This document shows, piece by piece, positions 8,232 to 18,100 of a stretch of 64,000 nucleotides of DNA (the first letter of the stretch is position 1; the number at the start of each line of letters is the position of its first letter). Origin of the DNA: Hydrogenovibrio halophilus DSM 15072 (GTDB lineage: Bacteria; Pseudomonadota; Gammaproteobacteria; Thiomicrospirales; Thiomicrospiraceae). The stretch is taken from the NCBI RefSeq assembly GCF_000384235.1, contig NZ_KB913033.1, positions 875,164 to 939,163 of the forward strand, written 5' to 3'. A program made the translations under genes and the position numbers. The notes under the pieces were generated by a model that had not been told where the DNA came from, made no database searches, and saw only the letters and a program-made list of their open reading frames with translations.

Positions 8232-8999
8232 TCACAACAAGGCCGACACATTCTGCGACAGAATGAACGCCCCCATCACAATCAGAAACACCGCAAACAC
8301 GCGCTTGAGCAGGGTTTGATCGACCTTGTGGCTGACGCGATGCCCCAGCCAGCCGCCCAGAATGCCCAGCACCGAAAACAAGCCGACCACCTGCCAGTCA
8401 ATCGACAGGCTCAAGCCGTCCAGCACATTCAGATATTCGTAAAAGCCCACAAACGATTTGGCGGCAATGATCACCAGACTGGTGCCCACGGCCAGCCGCA
8501 TCGACAAGCCGCCCATCAGCACCAACGCCGGAATGATCAGAAAGCCGCCGCCCACGCCCACCAGACCGGTGATCGCGCCCACCACCAGACCGTCGATACC
8601 GACTTTCCAGATCGCGCGCTTTTTCGGGGCCTGACCGGCGGAATCCATTTTCACCGGCTTCAGCATCAACCCCGCCGCCGCCAGCAACAGGGCCGCAAAC
8701 ACCAGCATCTGCACCGGGTTGGACACAAAATGCGCCCCAAAGGCCCCAAGATACGCCCCTAACATGCCCGGAATCCCGAACACCAGCGCGGTGCGCCAAT
8801 CCACCATCTTCTGGCGCGCGTAAGGCCAGGCTGAAAACACACTGATGATGCCCACAATCAGCAGGGAACCGGCAATGGCCACCTTGGGGTCCTGCCCCAC
8901 CAGATACACCAGCACCGGCACCGTCAGAATCGAGCCGCCAGAACCCAGCAACCCCAGGCTCACCCCAATCAACACCGCGCCAATCAATCCCAGAATCAT
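8232..8999 (-). CDS. TauE/SafE (TSUP) family sulfite/organosulfonate exporter-like membrane protein
   Basis: The 255-residue protein has about eight membrane segments. The family signature appears twice: [19 protein letters not shown] near the N terminus and [18 protein letters not shown] near residue 145. TSUP proteins move sulfite, sulfoacetate or related anions through the inner membrane, which fits the sulfur-oxidising theme, though the substrate is not shown. The start ATG overlaps the trmA stop (ATGA), with AAGGAAAG as ribosome-binding site, so it is translationally coupled to trmA. Confidence 0.85.
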   Translation of the reverse strand: MILGLIGAVLIGVSLGLLGSGGSILTVPVLVYLVGQDPKVAIAGSLLIVGIISVFSAWPYARQKMVDWRTALVFGIPGMLGAYLGAFGAHFVSNPVQMLVFAALLLAAAGLMLKPVKMDSAGQAPKKRAIWKVGIDGLVVGAITGLVGVGGGFLIIPALVLMGGLSMRLAVGTSLVIIAAKSFVGFYEYLNVLDGLSLSIDWQVVGLFSVLGILGGWLGHRVSHKVDQTLLKRVFAVFLIVMGAFILSQNVSALL

Positions 9000-10123
9000 G
9001 GGGCTTTCCTTTGCAGCAACACGCCGCTTTCAATGTGATGGGTATAGGGAAACTGATCGAACAGAGCGGTATTGACCACCTCATGCGTGGCCTTCAACAC
9101 CTCAAGATCGCGGGCCAGCGTTTCCGGATTGCAGGAAATGTAAATCACCCAGTCAAACCCGGCCGCCATCGAGCGAGTCAGATCGTCCAGCCCAGCCCGC
9201 GGCGGGTCCAGAAACAGAGTGGTAAAACGGTAATCGTCCAGCGGCACGTCTTTCAGGCGCTTGAAGGTTTCGCCCTTCAGCGCCGCCGAAATCTCCTCGG
9301 CCGCCATGCGCACCACCGTCAGGTTTTCCACCCCGTTTTGCTCGATATTGATTTTGGCCGACGCCACCGAGGTTTTGGAAATCTCCGTGGCCAACACCCG
9401 TCGGAAAAACGGTGCCAGCGCAATCGAAAAATGGCCGTTGCCGCAATAGAGTTCCAGCAGATCGCCCTCGCCTTGTGGGTTGGCCTGCTGCGCCCTATCC
9501 TGCGCCCAGGCCAGCATCGCCTGCGCCATGTACGGATTGGGTTGGGTAAAGCTGTTTTCAATCTGCTGAAACGACCAGGCCTGGTCATGTACCTGCAAGC
9601 GCTCGGTGACAAAATCCTGATCCAGACACACCTTCTGCTTGCGCGCCCGGCCGATGATGTGATCAATCGGCAACCGTTCGCGCAGGGTTTCGGCCGCCTG
9701 CAACCAATCCGGGTCCGTGTGCAAGGTGCCGTGACTGTCCAGGTACTGCAACGGCCGCCGATAAATCAGCGTCACCAGCATCTCGCCACTGAGCGTGGCC
9801 AGAAAATCCACCTGAAACAGTTTGCGGCGCAACACCGAATCGGCCACGATGGCGTCCATCAACGGCTCCATCAGCTCCGCAATCGACTCAATCGCCATCG
9901 GACAGAAGTGAATCGGCACTTTGCTCTTGGTCTCGGGGTCGAACATGATGTAATCGGTCCGATCCCCCTCATGCCAGACCCGAAACTCCGCCCGCGCCCG
10001 ATAATGTTCTGGCGGCGGCGCAAAACATTCAAATTGCGGCAGCTCGCCCAAAAGGGACTGCAATCGGGCCTGTTTGCTGGCAAGCTGTTCCGCGTATTGG
10101 TCCGGGTCGGTCTGACAGAGCAT
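8996..10123 (-). CDS. trmA: tRNA (uracil-5-)-methyltransferase TrmA
   Basis: The 375-residue length and sequence fit TrmA, the SAM-dependent enzyme that makes ribothymidine at position 54 of tRNA. Visible landmarks are the N-terminal [10 protein letters not shown], the [10 protein letters not shown] segment, the SAM-binding [16 protein letters not shown], and the catalytic region [10 protein letters not shown] followed by [12 protein letters not shown] with the nucleophilic cysteine. It overlaps the TSUP gene by four bases. A palindrome copy near residue 180 is read as Gln-Ala-Trp. Confidence 0.93.
   Translation of the reverse strand: MLCQTDPDQYAEQLASKQARLQSLLGELPQFECFAPPPEHYRARAEFRVWHEGDRTDYIMFDPETKSKVPIHFCPMAIESIAELMEPLMDAIVADSVLRRKLFQVDFLATLSGEMLVTLIYRRPLQYLDSHGTLHTDPDWLQAAETLRERLPIDHIIGRARKQKVCLDQDFVTERLQVHDQAWSFQQIENSFTQPNPYMAQAMLAWAQDRAQQANPQGEGDLLELYCGNGHFSIALAPFFRRVLATEISKTSVASAKINIEQNGVENLTVVRMAAEEISAALKGETFKRLKDVPLDDYRFTTLFLDPPRAGLDDLTRSMAAGFDWVIYISCNPETLARDLEVLKATHEVVNTALFDQFPYTHHIESGVLLQRKAP
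9574..9585. repeat. ACCAGGCCTGGT palindrome, copy 4 (inside trmA)
   Basis: Exact copy within trmA, read on the gene strand as Asp-Gln-Ala-Trp. Confidence 0.95.
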
Positions 10124-10193
10124 GGCGCCTCAAAAAAGGAAAGTTTGAAAGAGACCACATTGTACCAAATCCGGTTTCAAGACCCCGACTTTC

Positions 10194-10205
10194 ACCAAGC
10201 CTGGT
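10194..10205. repeat. Palindrome variant ACCAAGCCTGGT
   Basis: One base differs from the 12-bp consensus. It is intergenic between trmA and the Fic gene and has the CAAAAGTACACTT tail seen at several exact copies. Confidence 0.7.
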
Positions 10206-10310
10206 CAAAAGTACACTTCCCCACAAAATGGCTTTGCGCCTGTTCCTTAAAATCGTTCAAGGACATGAAACCGGACAATACGGCCAAAATAAAATAGAAA
10301 TGTCCGTATA

Positions 10311-11327
10311 ATGATCGATATGGACAAAAAAGCGATTCAAAACAACGCGCTCAGCTTTCTGAAAAACCAAAGCAAGCCGGTCACCACCCTGGAGATTCAC
10401 CAGCACATCCAACAAACAGTGTCCGAAAGAACCCTGCGCCGATGGCTCGCCGACTGGCAAGCGCAAGGGCTTGTGGAAAGGCTCGGCCACAAACGCGGCA
10501 CTCGCTACCAATACCGTCCGCAGTCGATTGAACCCAAACTGAGCTTTTTACAAAGCATCCCTAAACATCGTCGCCAGGCCCTGATTCATCAGATCCGTGA
10601 CGTCTGGACGCATTCCTCCACTGCTCTGGAAGGCAATACCTTCACCCTGGGGGATACGTCCATTTTGCTGGAACAGGGCCTCACCATTTCCGGCAAACCG
10701 ATCAAAGAACATCAGGAAATTCTGGGGCACGCCAAAGCGATTGATCTGATTTACCAGTTTGTCAGCCAAAACCAACCGATCGATAAAGCGTTTGTCTGCA
10801 GGCTGCACCTCGCCGTGCAAACCGAAAACGTGCTGGACATTTACAAGCCCATGGGCGATTGGAAAGTGGAGCCGAATGGCACCAATGCCGTGGATAAGCA
10901 TGACCGACCGGTTTACATCGAATACGCCCACCCGCTGGACGTTGAAGCGCTCATGAACGAGTTTATGGAAGCGTTAAATGGCATCAAAACAGAAGCGATC
11001 ACGCCCGAAAACGCGCCTCAGATTTATGCCGGACTGCATATGGGCTTTGTCCACATTCACCCCTTCTGGGACGGCAATGGCCGTCTGGCAAGACTGATCG
11101 CCAATATTCCACTGCTCAAAGCCGGGTTACCGCCACTGGTGATCGACCAAACCCAACGCGTGGAATACATTCGAGCCATCGCCGACTACCAAATCAAAAC
11201 CGGAAAACTCACAAGCCAAACCGGCGTCTGGCCCGATAACGCAAACTACCAATGGTTTGAACACTTTTGCCAGAGCTGCTATCAGCTCACTCAAAAGTTG
11301 ATCGATGAGGCGAAACAAGCAAAATAA
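10311..11327 (+). CDS. Fic-domain protein with N-terminal winged helix
   Basis: The Fic active-site motif HPFWDGNGR is complete at residues 250-258, so the protein should transfer AMP or another nucleotide part onto a target protein. The auto-inhibitory motif is present N-terminally as SSTALEGN (102-109), which marks a self-restrained class II Fic enzyme. Residues 1-70 look like a winged-helix DNA-binding domain (TLRRWLADWQAQGLVERLG), so it may regulate its own expression. A TATAAT at 10307-10312 overlaps the first ATG; if it is the -10 box, translation begins at the ATG at 10320 on a leaderless message. The stop codon shares a base with a palindrome. Confidence 0.88.
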   Translation: MIDMDKKAIQNNALSFLKNQSKPVTTLEIHQHIQQTVSERTLRRWLADWQAQGLVERLGHKRGTRYQYRPQSIEPKLSFLQSIPKHRRQALIHQIRDVWTHSSTALEGNTFTLGDTSILLEQGLTISGKPIKEHQEILGHAKAIDLIYQFVSQNQPIDKAFVCRLHLAVQTENVLDIYKPMGDWKVEPNGTNAVDKHDRPVYIEYAHPLDVEALMNEFMEALNGIKTEAITPENAPQIYAGLHMGFVHIHPFWDGNGRLARLIANIPLLKAGLPPLVIDQTQRVEYIRAIADYQIKTGKLTSQTGVWPDNANYQWFEHFCQSCYQLTQKLIDEAKQAK

Positions 11328-11338
11328 CCAGGCCTGGT
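11327..11338. repeat. ACCAGGCCTGGT palindrome, copy 5
   Basis: Exact copy; its first base is the last base of the Fic stop codon. The tail GGGTTTTACAAAAAC follows, between convergent genes. Confidence 0.95.
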
Positions 11339-11391
11339 GGGTTTTACAAAAACTCGTGCTGCCTTCATAACCTGACCGTTTTCTAGCTAAG

Positions 11392-11685
11392 TCAATCTGA
11401 CGGTTTATATTCCCCCGCGGATTCGGCGACTTGTTGCATCCGGTTTTTGACTTTTTCATACAGGGTTTCTGGGGCAATATCGGCCTCGTTGGGCCAAACC
11501 AGTGTGCCGGATTCGACCTTGGCCTGTTTGAAAAACGTCTGGTCTTTCAACGGGGAAAAAATCGGACCCTTGTCAGGGTAGTCGCTCAGGTCGATTTCGG
11601 CTTTTACCTGATCGTCATATTCAATGTAGAAACGATAATCGCCGCGATATTCGGCTTTGGTGATCTGATTAAAGCGCCACATCAT
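11392..11685 (-). CDS. DUF2442-family small protein
   Basis: A 97-residue protein beginning MMWRFNQITKAEY, with the DUF2442-type pattern of a short strand-rich domain containing IDLSDYPDKGPIFSPLKD. A ribosome-binding site GGGAGG lies just before the ATG at 11685; a longer frame upstream would run into the DUF4160 gene and is not family-like. DUF2442 and DUF4160 genes are commonly found as a pair and have been suggested to act as toxin-antitoxin-like modules; that role is not shown here. Confidence 0.75.
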   Translation of the reverse strand: MMWRFNQITKAEYRGDYRFYIEYDDQVKAEIDLSDYPDKGPIFSPLKDQTFFKQAKVESGTLVWPNEADIAPETLYEKVKNRMQQVAESAGEYKPSD

Positions 11686-11692
11686 AGCCTCC

Positions 11693-11953
11693 CTAGTCCA
11701 AGGGCTGGATTTTTTTGATTTCTTTTCCACTGACCGCCAGTTGCCAGTCTTCTTCAAGTTCTGGCTGGTGTAAATCGATCCATTCACGAACCAGCCTGGT
11801 TGCCGTTCTGGACGCCAGATTGCCCTTTAAGATATTGCCCTTAAAATCGAAGATTGCATTCGCGCCAGAATACTCCACATGAACATGGGGTGGATTATGA
11901 TCATCGTAATACATTCTGATGATGATGCCAAAGAAGCGGGAAATAATCGGCAT
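11693..11953 (-). CDS. DUF4160-family small protein
   Basis: The 86-residue protein has the family hallmarks MPIISRFFGIIIRMYYDDHNPPHVHVEY: a short N-terminal motif and an HxPPHxH-like stretch that might bind metal. A ribosome-binding site AAGGAGT precedes the ATG. It is seven bases upstream of the DUF2442 gene and the two form one unit. Biochemical function is unknown. Confidence 0.78.
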   Translation of the reverse strand: MPIISRFFGIIIRMYYDDHNPPHVHVEYSGANAIFDFKGNILKGNLASRTATRLVREWIDLHQPELEEDWQLAVSGKEIKKIQPLD

Positions 11954-11974
11954 GGTCGTACTCCTTACCCGGCT

Positions 11975-13852
11975 TTAACGAGCCGTTTGATCCTTCTTGT
12001 GCTGATACATGCCCTGATCGGCCCGTGCCATTAGGGTGTCTACCTGGTCGCCGTCTTCTGGGAAGTGAACTTGGCCGAAGCTGATGCCGACCCAGACGGA
12101 CTCACCGGTCTCCAGCGTCACTGGGGCCATCACCCTTTCTTGCCAGTCTGCCAGCCATTGGTTCAACTGTGCTTCCTCTGGCGGGTCCGGTATCAGGGCC
12201 AGAAACTCGTCCCCGCCCAGACGCCCGAATACCGCCGTTTCCGGCATGGCCTGCTCCAGGCGCTGACACACGGTTTGCAGTACCAGATCGCCTGCGGCAT
12301 GGCCGTGCTCGTCGTTGATCTGTTTGAACCGGTTCAAATCCATCATCACCAGCGTCAGAGGGTCGCCGCACGCGACCCAATCTTCGAGCTGTTCGTAGAG
12401 CCCAAAGCGGTTGTAGACCCCGGTCAGGCTGTCGTGCCGCGCCTGATGGGCGAGTTGTTTCTGACTGACGCGCAAACGCTGGTTGGTTTCTTCCAACTGG
12501 CGGGTCCGCGCCTGAACCCGGTCTTCCAGCATGCGTTCGCTGTTTTTGAGTTGTTCCACCATCTGCTGACGGGTTTCCAATACCTGTTCGCGGGCTTCGT
12601 CCCGGGCCTTTTGCATGCTGTGCACCCGGTCGGCCAGTGCCAGTGACAGCAACACCATTTCAAACGCCGAGCCGATGAACAGCGCATTGTTGGTGATGCC
12701 GTTGGACGGCAGCACGCCGATGTTGTGCAGTGCGATCACCACCACTCCGGTCAGCAGCGACGCCCAGGCCAGCACGAAAAAACGCGCCCCCGGCACCCGG
12801 TCATACAAACTGATCGCCCCAATCGTCAACGCACTGAGCGCAAACACCAGCGACACCAGATTGACCGTGACGGCGGCCAGCGCATAAAAGCCAAGCGCCG
12901 CGCTGACAAAGCTGAACAGATACACCGCCGAAATCACCGGCATCAGCCAGCGCACCCGCAACCGTTTCGCCGTTTTATGCAAAAACCGCTGCGCAAACAG
13001 GGCCCCGAACATCCCGGCCACTGACACCCCGCCGGTCGGACTCAAATGCACCAACCAGGCCTGATCCGGCCACAAAAATTGCCCGGTCAGCCCCGACAGG
13101 CCAGCCTGTCCCACCGCCAGAAAGCCGATAAAGCCCACATAAATCAGATACAGCGAATCGCGCAGGGACAAAAACAGAAACAGGTTATAAAACATCAGCC
13201 CCAGCAACAGGCCGTAATACATCCCCAGCACCATGTAACTGGTCTGATCCGCCTGCCAGCGGGCTTCCGGTTGCCACAGCGTCACCGGTATGGTCAACGT
13301 GCCTTCGGAGCGGACTTCCAGATAAAACTCATACTCCGTGTCCGGCGACAACCGCATCGGGAACAGATGATGCCGATGCCAGCCGGGTTGTTGCGACCAG
13401 GGAATGCGATCACCGGAGTGCAACGCTTTCAACGGCTGACCCGACTGGCCCCAGTAAAGCGTGACCCAGTCCAGCGAACCGTGCGCCACCTCCAGCCACC
13501 AATCCGGCGGCAGCTGGCTGGCCGTTTTCAGCGTGCCGTGCAGCCAGATGGTGTCGGTGGTCAGGCCAAAATTGGTCGCCCCCTTGCCTTCGCCCGAAAG
13601 CGAACGAAACGCCCCCTCTGCCCGCAATTGGCGAACTTCGGACAAGGAAAGCGACGATTCCGCATCCCGCAACACACTCAACTGAGACGAAAGCCGCTGC
13701 TGAGTCTGATCACTGACCAATACCTGTTCCGAACCCGGTTCCGACGCCTGCACCGGGCCAGTCGGCCAAAACAGGGCCAACAGCACAAAGCCACCCATCA
13801 CCGCCCAAAAAAGCAGCGCAAAGCGGTCGGATGTCAAAAAACGTAGGTGCAT
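11975..13852 (-). CDS. 7TMR-DISM diguanylate cyclase (membrane GGDEF protein)
   Basis: From the ATG at 13852 the protein starts with a hydrophobic signal or anchor ending in PVQA. A periplasmic 7TMR-DISMED2-type sensory domain follows (about 40-180), then seven membrane segments (about 185-400), a coiled coil (about 400-465) and a GGDEF domain with the intact motif GRLGGDEF. It should make c-di-GMP in response to an extracytoplasmic signal. The inhibitory I-site (RxxD before GGDEF) is absent: the corresponding residues read PETA, so product inhibition may be lost. Upstream in-frame residues lack signal-peptide character. Confidence 0.87.
   Translation of the reverse strand: MHLRFLTSDRFALLFWAVMGGFVLLALFWPTGPVQASEPGSEQVLVSDQTQQRLSSQLSVLRDAESSLSLSEVRQLRAEGAFRSLSGEGKGATNFGLTTDTIWLHGTLKTASQLPPDWWLEVAHGSLDWVTLYWGQSGQPLKALHSGDRIPWSQQPGWHRHHLFPMRLSPDTEYEFYLEVRSEGTLTIPVTLWQPEARWQADQTSYMVLGMYYGLLLGLMFYNLFLFLSLRDSLYLIYVGFIGFLAVGQAGLSGLTGQFLWPDQAWLVHLSPTGGVSVAGMFGALFAQRFLHKTAKRLRVRWLMPVISAVYLFSFVSAALGFYALAAVTVNLVSLVFALSALTIGAISLYDRVPGARFFVLAWASLLTGVVVIALHNIGVLPSNGITNNALFIGSAFEMVLLSLALADRVHSMQKARDEAREQVLETRQQMVEQLKNSERMLEDRVQARTRQLEETNQRLRVSQKQLAHQARHDSLTGVYNRFGLYEQLEDWVACGDPLTLVMMDLNRFKQINDEHGHAAGDLVLQTVCQRLEQAMPETAVFGRLGGDEFLALIPDPPEEAQLNQWLADWQERVMAPVTLETGESVWVGISFGQVHFPEDGDQVDTLMARADQGMYQHKKDQTAR
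13054..13065. repeat. Palindrome variant ACCAGGCCTGAT (inside diguanylate cyclase gene)
   Basis: One base differs from consensus; read in the gene as Asp-Gln-Ala-Trp. Confidence 0.6.
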
Positions 13853-14024
13853 AACAAAGCGTCTGAGGTCATGATTGAAACAGAAGATCATCTTATCAAA
13901 GATTGAAGGGCAAGATACGCAAAGCCGCATAATCAAGCGGCCATCACCTGATGGTTATGCAACTCCACTCGCGCTGGTAATACTCAATCTGAAAATAACA
14001 TGGAATCCGTGCTATCATGCTAAC

Positions 14025-14318
14025 ATGATTGTTTCGTTTAAAAACAAAGCGGTTGAGGATGTTTTTAATGGGCGAGCTTCCAAGGAAGCCCGAAAAACAT
14101 GCCCTCAAACGATTTGGAAGATTGCCGCTCGAAAGCTCGAACAACTGGATTCGGTGGTGGCGCTTGACGAATTGAAAATCCCACCAGGCAACCGCCTGGA
14201 AGCTTTATCTGGTGACAGGCAGGGGCAATACAGTATTCGAATAAACGGACAATTCAGAATTTGTTTTAAATGGAACGATTCAGGCCCAGACGAGGTCGAA
14301 ATCGTTGATTATCACTGA
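14025..14318 (+). CDS. higB: HigB-type toxin (RelE/ParE superfamily)
   Basis: A 97-residue protein with the HigB pattern: MIVSFKNKAVEDVFNG, the GNRLEALSGDRQGQYSIRINGQFRICFKW core and the C-terminal VEIVDYH. Proteins of this type cleave mRNA on the ribosome. The ATG at 14025 gives the usual size; the open frame runs farther upstream but that part looks like untranslated leader. The toxin gene precedes its antitoxin by five bases, the order typical of higBA. Confidence 0.88.
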   Translation: MIVSFKNKAVEDVFNGRASKEARKTCPQTIWKIAARKLEQLDSVVALDELKIPPGNRLEALSGDRQGQYSIRINGQFRICFKWNDSGPDEVEIVDYH

Positions 14319-14323
14319 GGTGA

Positions 14324-14635
14324 ATGATGATTCGTATTCCAACAGATCGAGTGCCAACCCATCCCGGCGAAATGCTGGTGGAGGAATTTCTTCGCCCGAT
14401 GGGCCTATCGCAAAAAGCGCTGGCAGAGGCGATTCACGTGCCTTACCAGAGAATCAATGAGTTGGTGAATCAAAAACGCGGTGTGACACCAAGCACCGCA
14501 CTGAGACTGGGCAAATTTTTCGGCATGTCGGCCGATTTTTGGCTGAATCTGCAAATCCGCTGGGACCTGTATAAAGCTCAACAACTCGAAGCCGAAGCCC
14601 TGGCATCGATCGAAAACTGCCATTGCCCGGCTTAG
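14324..14635 (+). CDS. higA: HigA-type antitoxin, XRE-family DNA-binding protein
   Basis: The 103-residue protein has the HigA N terminus (HPGEMLVEEFLRPMGLSQ) and a helix-turn-helix at about residues 28-60 (LSQKALAEAIHVPYQRINEL), followed by FGMSADFWLNLQIRWDL. It should bind and neutralise HigB and repress the higBA promoter. A GAGGTGA ribosome-binding site overlaps the toxin stop region. The second ATG at 14327 is equally possible. Confidence 0.9.
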   Translation: MMIRIPTDRVPTHPGEMLVEEFLRPMGLSQKALAEAIHVPYQRINELVNQKRGVTPSTALRLGKFFGMSADFWLNLQIRWDLYKAQQLEAEALASIENCHCPA

Positions 14636-14699
14636 CTGGTAAAGCCTTAAAATTGATAGAAAACAACAGAAACAATAACGAGACTTCCTTGCCAAAACC

Positions 14700-14711
14700 A
14701 CCAGGCCTGGC
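14700..14711. repeat. Palindrome variant ACCAGGCCTGGC
   Basis: The inner ten bases are intact, the last base differs. Intergenic, 65 bp after higA. Confidence 0.75.
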
Positions 14712-14767
14712 CAGAAACAGACCTTTTTATGCTAAAATCAACCTGATCATATAAAAAGGAATCCGTG

Positions 14768-15007
14768 ATGCAACTCAATGAGTTAGTTGAAAAAATCAAT
14801 CGTCTGCCTGACCTGAAACGTCAGGAAGTGGCTGACTTTGTCGCATTTCTGGAAACGCGCTATGCCAATGATGCCACCAAAGATTCTTCCCCTGCTGCTT
14901 GGCATGACCAGCCATTTAAAAGCATGAGCATTGATCAGGCCATGGTCGGGTTGGATGACGAACCTGATTTGTACACTGAGGCTGACCTCAAGGCACATTG
15001 GTCATGA
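14768..15007 (+). CDS. DUF2281-family antitoxin-like protein (orphan)
   Basis: A 79-residue protein with the DUF2281 N terminus LVEKINRLPDLKRQEVADFVAFLE, a domain found in VapB-like and other antitoxins. An AAGGA ribosome-binding site lies ten bases upstream. A toxin gene usually follows such proteins. Here an ATG overlaps the stop (TCATGA) and opens only an 11-codon frame that runs straight into a palindrome copy and stops, so the partner appears to be lost. Confidence 0.7.
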   Translation: MQLNELVEKINRLPDLKRQEVADFVAFLETRYANDATKDSSPAAWHDQPFKSMSIDQAMVGLDDEPDLYTEADLKAHWS

Positions 15008-15024
15008 AACAAAGCCTGAAAACC

Positions 15025-15036
15025 ACCAGGCCTGGT
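15025..15036. repeat. ACCAGGCCTGGT palindrome, copy 6
   Basis: Exact intergenic copy after the DUF2281 gene, with the asymmetric tail TAAAAATGCACTT. Confidence 0.95.
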
Positions 15037-15134
15037 TAAAAATGCACTTGTCGCACGAACGCTGTGTGCCCTCACCACTTCACCCTCAGGCCTGTGCTAA
15101 AATAAAGGATTTCAATGATGATTGAGTTTCCTTT

Positions 15135-18100
15135 ATGGCCCATTCCGACACTGCCTTGACGCTTTCCGACTCTCAGCGCCAGTCGCGCCTGACCCGCATC
15201 GCCCAGTTGCGCGACCGTCTGAAAACCCGCATTGTGCGTCTGGACGGGGCCATGGGCACCATGATTCAGAACCTCAAACTGACCGAGTCCGAGTTTCGCG
15301 GTGAGCGTTTTTCCGACTGGTCGTGCGACATTCAGGGCAACAACGACATTCTGGCGATGACCCAGCCGCAGTTGATCGAGAACATCCACCGCCAGTTTCT
15401 GCAAGCCGGTGCCGACATCGTTGAAACCAACTCCTTTAACGCCACCACCATTGCCCAGGCCGATTACGAGATGGAATCGATCGTCACCGATCTGAACATC
15501 GCGGCGGCCGAAGTGGCGCGCAGAGCCTGTGATGCCCTGACCGACCAGGACGGCGAACCGCGTTTTGTCGCCGGGGTGCTGGGGCCAACCAATCGCACCG
15601 CGTCGATTTCGCCGGACGTGAACGATCCGGGCGCACGAAACACCACGTTTGACCAATTGGTCGAAGCCTATGAGCAAGCCACCCGCGCCCTGATCACCGG
15701 CGGCGCGGACGTGATTCTGATCGAAACCATTTTTGATACCCTCAACGCCAAGGCCGCGATTTTTGCGGTCAAAAACATCGAGACCGAACTGGGCGACGAA
15801 ATCCCGATCATGCTGTCGGGCACCATCACCGACGCCTCCGGGCGCACCCTGTCGGGCCAGACCACCGAGGCCTTTTACAATGCGGTTTCCCACGCCAACC
15901 CGCTGTCAGTGGGCCTGAACTGTGCCCTGGGGCCGGAAGAACTGCGTCGCTATGTGGGCGAACTCAGCCGCGTGTGCGAGGCCTATGTCTCGATTCACCC
16001 CAACGCCGGGCTGCCCAATGAATTCGGCGAATACGACGAAAGCCCAGAACAGATGGCGCACGAAATCGCAATCTGGGCGGAAAAGGGCTGGATTAATATC
16101 ATCGGCGGCTGCTGCGGCACCACGCCCGATCACATTGCCGCCTTTACCCAGGCGATGAAAAATCACACGCCCCGCGCCCTGCCCGAGATCGCACCGGCCT
16201 GTCGCCTGTCGGGGCTGGAGCCGCTCAACATCGACGAAGACTCGCTGTTTGTGAATGTGGGCGAGCGCAACAACGTCACCGGGTCGGCCAAATTCAAACG
16301 CCTGATCATCGAAGACAATTTTGATGAAGCCATCGACATCGCAGTCAAACAGGTGGAAGACGGCGCTCAGGTGATCGACGTCAATATGGACGAAGGCATG
16401 CTTGATGCCAAAGCCTGCATGGTCAAATTTCTGAACCTGCTGGCCAGCGAACCCGACGCTTCGCGCGTGCCGATTATGATCGACTCCTCCAAATGGGAGG
16501 TGATCGAAGCCGGACTCAAATGCATTCAGGGCAAAGGCATCGTCAATTCCATCTCGCTCAAGGAAGGCGAAGAGGCGTTCATCAAACAGGCCAAGCTGGT
16601 TCGTGACTATGGCGCGGCGGCGATCATTATGGCGTTTGACGAAGACGGTCAGGCCGACACCTATGAGCGCAAAATCGAAATCTGCGAACGCTCCTATCGG
16701 GTGCTGGTGGACAAGGTCGGCTTTCCGCCGCAGGACATCATTTTCGATCCCAATATTTTTGCCGTGGCCACCGGGATCGAGGAACACAATCGCTACGGCC
16801 TCGACTTTATTGAGGCGGTGCGCTGGATCAAACAACACCTGCCCCACGCCAAAATCTCCGGCGGCGTGTCCAATGTGTCCTTTTCCTTTCGCGGCAACAA
16901 TCCGGTGCGCGAAGCGATCCACTCGGTGTTTCTGTACTATGCGATCAAGGAAGGCATGGACATGGGCATCGTCAACGCCGGGCAGATGGCGATTTACGAC
17001 GAGGTTCCGCCCAAGCTGCGCGATGCGGTCGAAGACGTCATTCTGAACAAAGACCCGGAAGCCAGCGAACGCCTGCTGGAGATCGCCGAAGAATACCGTG
17101 GCGACGGCACCGCCGCCAGCCGGGAAGCCGATCTGACCTGGCGCGAAGGCGATGTGGAAAGCCGCCTGCAACACGCGCTGATCAAAGGCATCACCGATTA
17201 CATTGAAGACGACACCGAAGAGGCCTATCAGAAACTGGGCGCGCCGATCAACGTGATCGAAGGCCCGCTGATGGACGGCATGAACATCGTTGGTGACCTG
17301 TTTGGTGCGGGCAAAATGTTCCTGCCCCAGGTGGTCAAATCGGCGCGGGTGATGAAGCGCGCGGTGGCCCACCTTGACCCTTACCTGCAGGCGGAAAAAG
17401 CCGAAGGCCAGGTCAAGGGCAAAATCGTGCTCGCCACGGTCAAGGGCGACGTGCACGACATCGGCAAAAACATCGTCGGCATCGTATTGCAGTGCAACAA
17501 CTTTGACGTGATCGATCTGGGCGTGATGGTGCCGGGCGAGGACATTCTGGATGCGGCAGAAAAAGAAAACGCCAATGTGGTGGGCCTGAGCGGCCTGATC
17601 ACCCCGTCGCTGGAAGAAATGGTCAATGTCGCCAAAATGATGCAGGAACGCGGCATGGAGGTGCCCCTGCTGATTGGCGGGGCCACCACTTCCAAAGCGC
17701 ATACCGCGGTCAAAATCGAACCGCAATACGAGCACCCGGTGGTGTACGTCAAGGACGCTTCGCGCGCCGTGGGCGTGGCGCAAAGCCTGATCTCGCATGA
17801 CAAAAAGGCCGCCTTTGCCGACAAAATCCGCGCCGAATACGCCGACGTGCGCGAAGCGCGCAAGGCCCGCGCCAAAGAGGTCAAGCGGGTGTCGATCAAA
17901 CAGGCGCGTCAGAATCCGGCGCTGAAAACGCTGGACGACCAGGCCTGGTCGGATTTTACCCCGACCAAGCCCAGCTTCCTCGGCAGTCGCGTGATCGAAG
18001 ACTTTCCGCTGGAAACCCTGCTGGAACGCTTTGACTGGTCGCCGTTTTTCCAGGCCTGGGAACTGCACGGCAAATACCCGCGCATTCTGGACGACAAGGT

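Noticed and set aside
10284-10320. Inverted repeat around CCGGACAATACGG and TCCGTATAATG before the Fic gene as an operator
   Set aside because: The pairing has several mismatches and the winged-helix link is only a guess, so it is not listed as a site.
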